Origin: Chromatiales bacterium
Lineage (GTDB): Bacteria; Pseudomonadota; Gammaproteobacteria; Chromatiales; Chromatiaceae
NCBI GenBank assembly: GCA_024762475.1
Contig: JANTHJ010000007.1
Span: forward strand, 1 to 61,218
Direction: 5' to 3'
Length of the DNA stretch: 61,218 nt
The notes beneath the pieces were generated by a model. It was not told where the DNA came from. It worked only from the letters and a program-made list of their open reading frames with translations, and ran no database searches. Made by a program: the position numbers and the translations under genes. Shown here one piece after another: positions 1 to 7,789 of this stretch (within the stretch, counting starts at the first letter, position 1; each line of letters starts with the position of its first letter).

Positions 1-30
1 CCCAGCAGGGCGGCTGCGGGCCGGCCGGGT

Positions 31-705
31 TCAGGCGGCGCTGCTGGCATCCCGGTGCAGGCTGATGATGGGCCAGCCGGCCTTTTCGGCATGGGCGCGC
101 AGGGCCTGGTCCGGGTCCACCGCCACCGGCCGGTCCACCCGTTGCAGCAGCGGCAGGTCGTTGTGCGAATCGCTGTAGAAGCTGGCGCCGGCCAAGTCGT
201 GCCCGGTGTCGGCGAGCCAATGCTCGAGACGCTCCACCTTACCCTCGCGGAACGAGGGGGTGCCGGCGACCCGGCCGGTGAAACGGCCGCTCCGTTGCTC
301 CGGCTCGGTGGCGATCAGGTGCTCGATGCCGAACAGGTCGGCGATGGGGCGGGTTACGAAACTGTTGGTGGCGGTGATGATCAGCAGGGTGTCTCCCGCC
401 TGGCGGTGTGATTCCACCAGCTCGCGTGCGGGCTCCCCGATCAGCGGCCGGATACGTTGTTTCACGAAGTCGGCCCGCCAACGCTGCAGGTCCGCCGGGT
501 CGTTCTCGGCCAGCGGCCGCAGGGAGAAGGCCAGGAACGCCATGATATCCAGCCGGCCTTCCTTGTAGTCCTCGTAGAACTGCAGGTTGCACGCCTCGTA
601 ATGGTCTCGGTCGACGACGCCGAGGTCGCACAGGTGCTGTCCCCAGAGATAGTCGGAATCGCCGCTCAGAAGGGTGTTGTCGAGATCGAAGATGGCCAGG
701 GGCAT
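31..705 (-). CDS. HAD-superfamily subfamily IB phosphatase (SerB-like)
   Basis: This 224-residue protein has all four HAD motifs. Motif I is FDLDNT, with nucleophile D7 and acid D9. Motif II is ITATN with T111, motif III is K156, and motif IV is SDSHNDLP with D179 and D183. A helical cap lies between motifs I and II, which is typical of subfamily IB, so it is a cytosolic phosphomonoesterase of the phosphoserine-phosphatase type. The substrate cannot be read from sequence. It is divergent from rppH across about 150 bases, a neighbourhood common in gammaproteobacteria. The start is the only ATG before motif I. Confidence 0.85.
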   Translation of the reverse strand: MPLAIFDLDNTLLSGDSDYLWGQHLCDLGVVDRDHYEACNLQFYEDYKEGRLDIMAFLAFSLRPLAENDPADLQRWRADFVKQRIRPLIGEPARELVESHRQAGDTLLIITATNSFVTRPIADLFGIEHLIATEPEQRSGRFTGRVAGTPSFREGKVERLEHWLADTGHDLAGASFYSDSHNDLPLLQRVDRPVAVDPDQALRAHAEKAGWPIISLHRDASSAA

Positions 706-853
706 GGGCGGGATCTGCAGGCAGGTGCGAAGAAGCGGAGATGATACCGAAAAATATTTATAAGCAATAGCTTATGAGGTGGTCGGCCAGCAGCGCCACG
801 GCTTGCGGCTGGCAGGCGCGATGTGGAAGAATGGGGTCAATTGAAGGATACCG

Positions 854-1408
854 GTGAGTGATGTGATCGATGCGGAAGGTTTTCGGCCCAATGTCGGAAT
901 AATCCTCGTCAACGACGAGAATCGCCTCTTCTGGGGACGCCGCGTCGGTCAGAACGCCTGGCAGTTCCCGCAGGGCGGCATCAAGGCGGAGGAGACGCCC
1001 CGCGAGGCGATGTTCCGCGAGCTCGAAGAGGAGGTCGGCCTGGGGCCCGAGCACGTGGAGGTGCTGGGCGAGACCTCGCGCTGGCTGCGCTATCGTCTGC
1101 CCAAGCGCTATATCCGGCGTCATTCCCAACCCCTGTGCATCGGTCAGAAGCAGCGCTGGTTCCTGCTCCGGGTCAACTGCGCCGAGAGTGATTTCTGTCT
1201 CGACCGCTTCGACAAGCCGGAGTTCGACGACTGGCGCTGGGTCGACTACTGGGACCCGGTGCGCGAGGTGATCTACTTCAAGCGACGGGTCTACGAGCGG
1301 GCGCTCGAGGAACTGGCGCCACTGCTGTTCCCCGAGGGGGCGCCCAAGCGGCCGCCCCGGCCGGCCCACCCGCATCGCCGCCGCCGGCTGTATTCGCGTC
1401 GCCGCTGA
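854..1408 (+). CDS. rppH: RNA pyrophosphohydrolase RppH (Nudix)
   Basis: This 184-residue cytosolic Nudix hydrolase removes pyrophosphate from the 5' end of triphosphorylated mRNA, which opens RNase E-dependent decay. The Nudix box occupies residues 41-63 and ends RELEEEVGL, with the metal-binding glutamates present. The flanking RPNVGIIL and WQFPQGGI segments are typical of RppH rather than of other Nudix families. The start is GTG; the ATG-like codons further in would remove conserved N-terminal residues. The Arg/Pro-rich C-terminal tail is variable in the family. It lies 31 bases before ptsP in the same direction, as in many relatives. Confidence 0.93.
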   Translation: MSDVIDAEGFRPNVGIILVNDENRLFWGRRVGQNAWQFPQGGIKAEETPREAMFRELEEEVGLGPEHVEVLGETSRWLRYRLPKRYIRRHSQPLCIGQKQRWFLLRVNCAESDFCLDRFDKPEFDDWRWVDYWDPVREVIYFKRRVYERALEELAPLLFPEGAPKRPPRPAHPHRRRRLYSRRR

Positions 1409-1439
1409 ACTAGCGGCCTTCAACCACGGAAGTCTCCTC

Positions 1440-3704
1440 TTGCTCGATACGCTGCATCGCATCGTCAACACGGTCAACCGGGCACCCAATCTGCAGGAGG
1501 CCCTCACCACCCTGGTAGCGGCGGTGCGCAAGGCCATTGATTGCGATGTGTGCTCCATCTACCTGGTGGACGAGGAGTCCCGCGCCAATGTGCTGATGGC
1601 CACGGTCGGCCTGGAGTCCAAGGCGGTGGGCAAGGTGCGCCTGCGCTTCGGGCGGGGTCTGGTGGGGCTGGTGACCGAGCGGGCCGAGCCGGTGAACGTT
1701 GCCGACGCACCGGCGCATCCGCGTTATGTACGCGTGCATCACACCGGCGAGACCCGCTTTCGGGGTTTTTTGGGCGTTCCCATCATCCAGAGCCGGCGGG
1801 TACTCGGCGTGCTGGTGGTGCGCCAGCGGGAGGTGCGTGAATTCCAGGATGAGGAGGTGACCTTCCTGTTCACCCTGGCGGCGCAGTTGGCCGGTGCCAT
1901 CACCCATGCCCGGGTCAGCGGCGAGCTGGATGCGTTGACCGCCGGCATGCGACCGGTGAATCGCTTTTTGGGTGGCCAGGCGGCCAATGCCGGGGTGGCG
2001 ATCGGCACCGCGGTGGTCAGCTACCAGGCGTCGGATCTGGATGCAGTACCCGATCGACCGGCCGAAGACGCGCGCGCCGAGTGCCAGCGTTTTCAGCGCG
2101 CGGTGGACCGGGTGGAGGCCGACCTGCAGCAGCTGCAGTCACGCCTCGAGGATCAGCTGCCCGAGGAAGACCGCGCCCTGTTCGATGCCCTGTTGCTGAT
2201 GCTGCGCAGCGAGACACTGGTGCTGCAGACCGAGGAACTGATTCATGGCGGCCTGTGGGCGCCGGCCGCCCTGCGCCAGACGATCTCGGACCATGCGGCG
2301 ATCTTCGACGAAATGGATGACCCCTATCTGCGCGAGCGTGCCTCGGACGTGCGCGACCTGGGGCGGCGTATCCTGATGCACCTGGAGCATGATGCGCCGC
2401 AGCAGACAGAGTATCCCCCGCACACCGTCCTGGTGGGCGAGGAGGTCAGTGCCACGCAGATCGCGGAGGTGCCGGCAGGAAGGCTGGCGGGCGTGGTCTC
2501 GGTGGGGGGCTCCGGTTCATCGCATGCGGCGATCCTGGCACGCGCCATGGGCGTGCCGGCGGTGACCGGCGTCAGCGACCTGCCGGTCAGCCGCATGCAC
2601 GGCAGGCCCTTGATCGTCGACGGCTACCGTGGACGGATCTATGTCGAACCGGAGCCCGCAGTGCGCAAAGAATACCAGCGACTGCTCGCCGAGGAACGGG
2701 CCCTCGGCGCCGAGGTGGAGGCGATGCGCGGGCTGCCCTCGGAGACCACCGACGGCCACCCGGTTCCGCTCTATCTGAACACCGGGCTGATCGACCAGCT
2801 CAATGGTGAGGAGCGGGCCGAGGCGGCCGGGGTCGGACTGTACCGTACGGAGCTGCCCTTCATGGTGCGCGACCGCTTTCCGGGCGAGACCGAACAGACC
2901 GAGAAGTACCGGCGGGTGCTTCGTGCCTTCGCGCCCCGGCCGGTAATCTTGCGGACCCTGGATATCGGCGGCGACAAGGAGCTGCCCTATTTCCCGGTGA
3001 AGGAGCAGAACCCATTTCTGGGTTGGCGGGGCGTGCGTATCTCGTTGCAGCATCCGGAGATCTTTCTCACCCAGATCCGGGCGATGTTGCGCGCCGATAT
3101 CGGCTTGGGCAACCTGCAGATCCTGCTGCCCATGATCAGCGGGGTGGGCGAGGTGGACGAGCTGCAGCAGCTCATCCAGCGTGCCCATGACGAACTCCTG
3201 GAGGAGGGCCATGCGGTATCGATGCCCCGCATCGGGGTGATGATCGAGGTGCCGTCGGCTGTCTACCAGGCGGGCGAGCTGGCGCGGCGGGTGGACTTTC
3301 TCTCGATCGGGACCAACGATCTGACCCAGTACCTGCTGGCGGTCGATCGCAACAATGCGCGGGTGGCCGATCTGTATGACGAACTGCATCCCGCGGTGCT
3401 GCGGGCCCTCAAGGCGGTCACCGACGCAGCAGCAGAATTCAACCGTCCGGTGAGCGTGTGCGGTGAGCTGGCGGGCAATCCGCTGGCGACGACCCTGCTG
3501 TTGGGGATGGGCGTGAGCACCCTGAGCATGAGCGCAGGCAGCCTGCTACGGGTGAAATGGGTGGTGCGCAGTATCAGCCGTAGCCGGGCGCGGCAGGTCC
3601 TGGGTGTTGCGCTGCGCATGGAGGATGCCACCCAGGTGCGGCGTTTCATGGAGAGCACGCTCGAGGAGATGGGCCTGGCAGGGTTGATCCGACCGGGCAA
3701 ATGA
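1440..3704 (+). CDS. ptsP: Phosphoenolpyruvate-protein phosphotransferase PtsP (EI-Ntr)
   Basis: This 754-residue protein is the first enzyme of the nitrogen-related phosphotransferase system. It takes phosphate from PEP onto a histidine and passes it to NPr. An N-terminal GAF domain (about residues 1-160) is followed by the EI N-terminal region. The phospho-histidine domain carries GSGSSHAAILAR with H362. A PEP-binding TIM barrel (about 430-720) contains LRTLDIGGDKELPY, SIGTNDLTQY and SVCGELAG, whose cysteine is catalytic in EI. The start is TTG behind GGAAG, and it begins at the family-typical MLDTLHRIV. The genes for its partners NPr and EIIA-Ntr are not in this window. Confidence 0.93.
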   Translation: MLDTLHRIVNTVNRAPNLQEALTTLVAAVRKAIDCDVCSIYLVDEESRANVLMATVGLESKAVGKVRLRFGRGLVGLVTERAEPVNVADAPAHPRYVRVHHTGETRFRGFLGVPIIQSRRVLGVLVVRQREVREFQDEEVTFLFTLAAQLAGAITHARVSGELDALTAGMRPVNRFLGGQAANAGVAIGTAVVSYQASDLDAVPDRPAEDARAECQRFQRAVDRVEADLQQLQSRLEDQLPEEDRALFDALLLMLRSETLVLQTEELIHGGLWAPAALRQTISDHAAIFDEMDDPYLRERASDVRDLGRRILMHLEHDAPQQTEYPPHTVLVGEEVSATQIAEVPAGRLAGVVSVGGSGSSHAAILARAMGVPAVTGVSDLPVSRMHGRPLIVDGYRGRIYVEPEPAVRKEYQRLLAEERALGAEVEAMRGLPSETTDGHPVPLYLNTGLIDQLNGEERAEAAGVGLYRTELPFMVRDRFPGETEQTEKYRRVLRAFAPRPVILRTLDIGGDKELPYFPVKEQNPFLGWRGVRISLQHPEIFLTQIRAMLRADIGLGNLQILLPMISGVGEVDELQQLIQRAHDELLEEGHAVSMPRIGVMIEVPSAVYQAGELARRVDFLSIGTNDLTQYLLAVDRNNARVADLYDELHPAVLRALKAVTDAAAEFNRPVSVCGELAGNPLATTLLLGMGVSTLSMSAGSLLRVKWVVRSISRSRARQVLGVALRMEDATQVRRFMESTLEEMGLAGLIRPGK

Positions 3705-3707
3705 GTG

Positions 3708-4940
3708 CTACAGATCGGCTCGGCCCTGCATTCGCTGCAGCCGGTAGAGTGCCAATGGCGCCTGCACGAACAGCGAGAAGACCACGACCCCAAAGGCGAT
3801 CGACTGCACCGTCCACCACCAGGGCAGGGAGGTCGGCAGGGAGAGCGCCAGTGCGACCACTACGGCGCCGCGCAGACTGCCCAGGAACATGACCTGGCGC
3901 GGGCCGGAACCCAGGGCCTTGTCGGGAGCCGCCATACGGGTCGACACGTCCGCCAACCGCAGGGCAGCGGCACGGCTCACCAGCACCGCGGCGATGCCGA
4001 TGAGCATGGCGAGCCAGCGTTCTTCGAACATCGAGACGGTGAGGGTAAAGCCAACCAGGAGGAACATCAGCGCCTCGGCAATGAAGGCGAGGAAGGACCA
4101 GAATGCGTCGATGAAGCTGCCCCGCTGGTCCTGGAAGTCGTTGTGTATCACCCGTCCCATCACCAGCGCGGCGACCAGGACTGCCATGATGCCCGAGACC
4201 TGCAGTACGTCATGGGCAAGGAGAAAGGCGCCATAGGCGGCCACCAGGGTGACCACGCCCTGGTGGATATGATCCTCGAACAGGCGCGAGAGGAACAGTG
4301 AACCCAGACCGACCAGCAGGCCGATCAGGGCGCCACCGAAGAACACCACCAGAAAACGCACCACCACGTCCGACGCCTCGATGTTCTCGCCCGGGTGGGT
4401 TGCGACATAGAGTGCGATACCGAATACCACGATGGCGGTGGCATCGTTGAACAGGTCTTCACCCTCCAGCAGTACCCGCAGGCGCTTGGGCAGGGCCAGA
4501 GCAGCCAGCCGCGAGGTGATGGGCGAGGCGTCGGTGGCGGCCAGCACCGCGCCGGTCAGGATTGCGGCCGTCCAGGGGAAGCCTGTCGGATGACCGATGC
4601 CGTAGTAGACCAGCACGGCGACCAGCCCCACGGTGATCAGCAGTACCGGGATCGCGAGCAACAGCACCACCCACAGATTCTGTCGCAGTAGGCCGGCGTC
4701 GATGCGAAACGCCGCAGAGAACACGAGCAGGGGTAGAAAGGCATAGATGATCAGGTCGTGGAACAACCGGTAGTCGACACCCGTGTCGAAGCCGCTGCGC
4801 GTGACCAGCTCCGACCCCACGAAACCGGTCAGCACCAGGACCGCCGCCAAGGGCAGATTGAGGCGCTCTGCCAGCGGCTGCAGCAGCAGGGCGATCAGCA
4901 GCAGCCCGGACAGCATCATCAGGATCTGCCCGAGACCCAC
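3708..4940 (-). CDS. Cation:proton antiporter, CPA1/NhaP type
   Basis: This 410-residue protein is almost entirely hydrophobic, with about 12 membrane segments, so it is an inner-membrane monovalent cation/H+ exchanger. The CPA1 signature is visible: TD at 136-137 in ATDASPITSR and ND at 165-166 in EGEDLFNDATAIVVF. The ND pair separates it from the DD-type electrogenic antiporters. There is no C-terminal TrkA-type domain, so it is a short member of the family. It starts with GTG behind GAGGGA, which lies inside the end of the upstream gene two bases away, so the two are probably cotranscribed. Cation specificity (Na+ or K+) is unknown. Confidence 0.8.
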   Translation of the reverse strand: MGLGQILMMLSGLLLIALLLQPLAERLNLPLAAVLVLTGFVGSELVTRSGFDTGVDYRLFHDLIIYAFLPLLVFSAAFRIDAGLLRQNLWVVLLLAIPVLLITVGLVAVLVYYGIGHPTGFPWTAAILTGAVLAATDASPITSRLAALALPKRLRVLLEGEDLFNDATAIVVFGIALYVATHPGENIEASDVVVRFLVVFFGGALIGLLVGLGSLFLSRLFEDHIHQGVVTLVAAYGAFLLAHDVLQVSGIMAVLVAALVMGRVIHNDFQDQRGSFIDAFWSFLAFIAEALMFLLVGFTLTVSMFEERWLAMLIGIAAVLVSRAAALRLADVSTRMAAPDKALGSGPRQVMFLGSLRGAVVVALALSLPTSLPWWWTVQSIAFGVVVFSLFVQAPLALYRLQRMQGRADL

Positions 4941-4942
4941 GT

Positions 4943-6454
4943 TCAGTCCCTCGGCTCTGGCAGGGGAAAGAGCTCGTCCAGCGGTACGCTCAGGCCATTG
5001 TCGAGCACCATGCGGGCATGCGAGCGGTTGAGCTGGCGGGGAGAGCGGACGCCACAGCTATGGGCGATGATGCCCACCTCGCGGGTCATGTTGCGGACAT
5101 AGCTGGCGACCCGCTGCGCCTTGTCCGGCGGGTGCAGGCCACGCTGCAGCTTCTCGTCGTGGGTGGTGATGCCGGTGGGGCAGGTGTTGCGATTGCACTG
5201 CAGGGCCTGGATACACCCGAGGGAAAACATGAAGCCCCGGGCGCTGACAATGAAGTCGGCACCGGCGCACAGTGCCCACGCCACATCGGTAGGGTTGACC
5301 AGCTTGCCCGAGGCAATCACACGCACCCGCTCCCGCAGGCCGTATTCGTGCAGCTTGTTCACCAGCAGGGGCAGGGCCTCCCCCAGGGGCATGCCCACCG
5401 CGTCGATCAATGGCATGGGGGCGGCGCCGGTGCCGCCCTCGGCACCATCCACGGTAATGAAATCGGGTGCGCTCTCCGGCCCCCGCTCGAGAATACGCTG
5501 GAAACACTCGTCGAGCATGGCGGGCGAGCCGATTACCGTCTTGATGCCGGTCGGCTTGCCCGTGACGATGCGTACCCGGTCGATCATGTCCAGCAGGTCG
5601 TCGAAATTGTGGATGTCCGGATGGCGGTTGGGGCTGATGGCGTCCTCGCCTACCCGAATGCCGCGGATGCGCGCGATCTCTTCGGTGACCTTGACTCCAG
5701 GCAGGATGCCACCCTTGCCGGGTTTGGCGCCCTGGCTGAGCTTGATCTCGAACATCCGCACCTGGGGGCGTGCGGAAACCTCCTGCAGCTTTTCGTCATC
5801 GAGCCGGCCGTCGAGGTCGCGTACTCCGAACTTGGCGGTGCCGATCTGGAATACGATGTCGCAACCACCGGACAGGTGATAGGGGGTGAGCCCGCCTTCG
5901 CCGGTATTCATCCAGCAGCCTGCCTTCTTGGCCCCCTCCGACAATGCCAGGACTGCCGGCTTGGAGAGCGCGCCATAGCTCATGCCCGAGATATTGAACA
6001 ATGAGGCGGTGGTATAGGGTTGCTTGCAGCCGGCACCGATGGTGACCGCTGCCGGGGGGACCGCATCCTCGCCCAGAGTGGGAAAGGGACAATTGACGAA
6101 CAGCACGCTGCCGGTGCGCTTCAGGTCCCGTGTGGATCCGAAGGCTACGGTATTGTCGATGTCCTTTGCGGCCCGGTAGACCCAGGAGCGCTGGGCACGG
6201 TTGAATGGCAGTTCCTCGCGGTCCATGGCGAAGAAGTACTGGCGGAAGAACTCGCCGAGATGCTCGAAGAAATAGCGGAAGCGCCCGATGACCGGGTAGT
6301 TGCGGCGGATCGCCTGGCGGGTCTGGGTGACATCCACGATATAGGCGACTATCGCCCACAGGACCAGCGCACCCAGTACGACGACGAACAATACAGCCAT
6401 CAGCTCCAGGCTGGTGATCAGGAACTGCCCGAATTCTTCCGATAGGGCCTGCAT
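4943..6454 (-). CDS. FMN-binding glutamate synthase family protein, membrane-anchored
   Basis: This 503-residue protein has one N-terminal membrane helix (about residues 13-38). A domain like the FMN/Fe-S synthase core of the glutamate synthase large subunit follows. The GAEGGTGAAP flavin/phosphate region is present. The cluster motif C-x5-C-x4-C occurs as CIQALQCNRNTCPTGI and matches the 3Fe-4S site of GltB. No glutaminase domain is present, so it is not a complete glutamate synthase, and the true reaction of this stand-alone family is not settled. I chose the ATG at 6454 because AGGAG lies directly upstream; the longer reading frame to 6502 lacks a ribosome site. Confidence 0.8.
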   Translation of the reverse strand: MQALSEEFGQFLITSLELMAVLFVVVLGALVLWAIVAYIVDVTQTRQAIRRNYPVIGRFRYFFEHLGEFFRQYFFAMDREELPFNRAQRSWVYRAAKDIDNTVAFGSTRDLKRTGSVLFVNCPFPTLGEDAVPPAAVTIGAGCKQPYTTASLFNISGMSYGALSKPAVLALSEGAKKAGCWMNTGEGGLTPYHLSGGCDIVFQIGTAKFGVRDLDGRLDDEKLQEVSARPQVRMFEIKLSQGAKPGKGGILPGVKVTEEIARIRGIRVGEDAISPNRHPDIHNFDDLLDMIDRVRIVTGKPTGIKTVIGSPAMLDECFQRILERGPESAPDFITVDGAEGGTGAAPMPLIDAVGMPLGEALPLLVNKLHEYGLRERVRVIASGKLVNPTDVAWALCAGADFIVSARGFMFSLGCIQALQCNRNTCPTGITTHDEKLQRGLHPPDKAQRVASYVRNMTREVGIIAHSCGVRSPRQLNRSHARMVLDNGLSVPLDELFPLPEPRD

Positions 6455-6622
6455 GGTATCTCCTCTATGGTCGAGACCGGCGGGAGGCCTGAAACCCTTC
6501 ACAGGATCACCACCATGGCGCGAGGCAGGCAGACCTGCTCAATGGCCTGTGCCTCTGCAGAGTTTAACGGGTGTGAGTAGTGTTTCTTGAGTTCCTGGTT
6601 CCTGCCGCAGAGGCAGCAGGGC

Positions 6623-6706
6623 GTAGCCTGGATGGAGCGAAGCGTAATCCGGGGCTGACCCGCCGGCGGCTCCCGGATTCCGGCCTGCAGCCTGCATCCG
6701 GGCTAC
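6623..6706. repeat. 84-bp imperfect palindromic intergenic repeat, copy 1
   Basis: The element begins GTAGCCTGGATGGAGCG and ends CATCCGGGCTAC, so its ends are inverted repeats. The interior carries matching GTAATCCGGGG and CCCGGATTCCGG blocks. It has the same length as the copy at 7691-7774 and is close to its reverse complement. It lies just past the 3' end of the HdeD-like gene and could fold into a long hairpin that works as a terminator or mRNA-end stabiliser. Confidence 0.8.
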
Positions 6707-6720
6707 AGGCTATTTCCACC

Positions 6721-7248
6721 CTAACGCGTGGCCCGCGAGACGAGGAACAGCGTGAGCCCGTCCAGGAACAGGCTGATGCCGATCAGCAGCCCGACCAGGG
6801 TCATGGAGCTGAACGGCCAGCCCACCAGAAAGACCAGGCCGAGGAGAAAGGAGATGACGCCGTTGGCGACCGCCCAGCCGAACCCCGGCGTCGGCCGCAG
6901 GCTCAGGCCGAAGCTGATGCTGGCGTAGGCATCGAAAAAGAAGTACAGCATCAGCAGCAGACCCAGGGCCGCCGCCAGGATCTGTGGCTTGGTCAGCAGC
7001 AGGATACCCAGCAGCAGGAACAGGAAGGGCTTGAACCAGGCCACCAGGCTTTGACGGTAATCGACCCAGTTGAGCCAGGCGTTGAGCAGTCCCGCGACCA
7101 GAAAAAGGCCGGCAATCAGCAGGTTGAGGGTGATGGTCACCGCTTCGGGCAGGAGGATGCCGAGCAGACCGATCAGCATCAGTACCAGACCGACCGTCTT
7201 CAGGCGCCCGCGCGTCTCGTCGTTCATGTAGATCTCGATCTGCGGCAT
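6721..7248 (-). CDS. HdeD/DUF308-family membrane protein
   Basis: This protein of about 175 residues has six predicted membrane segments arranged as paired helices. They include LMLIGLLGILLP, LFLLLGILLLTKP and a final LVGLLIGISLFLDGLTLF. This is the pattern of HdeD (DUF308) proteins, inner-membrane proteins linked in enterobacteria to acid and high-density stress. No catalytic residues are expected. The start is uncertain: ATG at 7248 has AAGGA too close, and ATG at 7227 has GAGAT at a better distance. A longer frame reaching 7641 only overlaps the divergent gene. Its divergent neighbour is a DUF5335 protein, and both lie between inverted 84-bp repeats. Confidence 0.75.
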   Translation of the reverse strand: MPQIEIYMNDETRGRLKTVGLVLMLIGLLGILLPEAVTITLNLLIAGLFLVAGLLNAWLNWVDYRQSLVAWFKPFLFLLLGILLLTKPQILAAALGLLLMLYFFFDAYASISFGLSLRPTPGFGWAVANGVISFLLGLVFLVGWPFSSMTLVGLLIGISLFLDGLTLFLVSRATR

Positions 7249-7341
7249 TTCCTTGTCCCGGATCAATTGTTCAGACTTGAAGTCTGCCCGCATCGGCGCC
7301 ATAGATAAAGGGTCGTTGAACCAAACCCAGGAGAATAATCG

Positions 7342-7686
7342 ATGGCTACCCAGGAAATTGCGAAAGAGCAGCTCAAGGACTATTTCGACCACTTCAGCAT
7401 GATCATGCCCGCCGAGCTGGTGGAGATCGAGGTGGCCGGGCTCGAGCTGGGAGATCAGATCGCGGCGGAGTGGGCCCCCATGACCGGTATCAGCTACGAC
7501 CCCAAGGACGACATCGTGGTGGTCGAGCTGGAGGACGGGAAGGTGCAGCACACGATTCGCTCGCCGCAGGAGGTCGTGGTCGACGAGGGCGACGACGGTA
7601 TTCGCAGCATCAGTATCAAGTGCGGTGAAGGGCACCTGCATGTGCTGCGACTGAAGGAGCCGCGGGCACTGCCTCCAAAGGACTGA
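7342..7686 (+). CDS. DUF5335 family protein
   Basis: This small, acidic, soluble protein has 114 residues. The pattern EVAGLELGDQIAAEW, GISYDPKDDIVVVELE and a final HVLRLKEP matches the DUF5335 family, whose function is unknown. There is no signal peptide or membrane segment. AGGAG precedes the ATG by eight bases, which fixes the start. It is divergent from the HdeD-like gene across about 90 bases that must hold both promoters. Stress-related membrane proteins nearby suggest a stress role, but that is only context. Confidence 0.7.
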   Translation: MATQEIAKEQLKDYFDHFSMIMPAELVEIEVAGLELGDQIAAEWAPMTGISYDPKDDIVVVELEDGKVQHTIRSPQEVVVDEGDDGIRSISIKCGEGHLHVLRLKEPRALPPKD

Positions 7687-7690
7687 AAAT

Positions 7691-7774
7691 GTAGCCTGGA
7701 TGCAGGCCGCAGGCCGGAATCCGGGAGCCGCCGGCGGGTTAGTCCCGGATTACGCTCTGCTCCATCCGGGCTAC
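7691..7774. repeat. 84-bp imperfect palindromic intergenic repeat, copy 2
   Basis: This element begins GTAGCCTGGATGCAGGC and ends CTCCATCCGGGCTAC. It fills the gap between the convergent DUF5335 and ygiQ genes. It is the inverted counterpart of the repeat at 6623-6706, with only scattered differences over 84 bases. Its position between two gene ends fits a bidirectional terminator or a repeat that targets gene ends. Confidence 0.8.
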
Positions 7775-7789
7775 GTCTGATCCGTCCTG

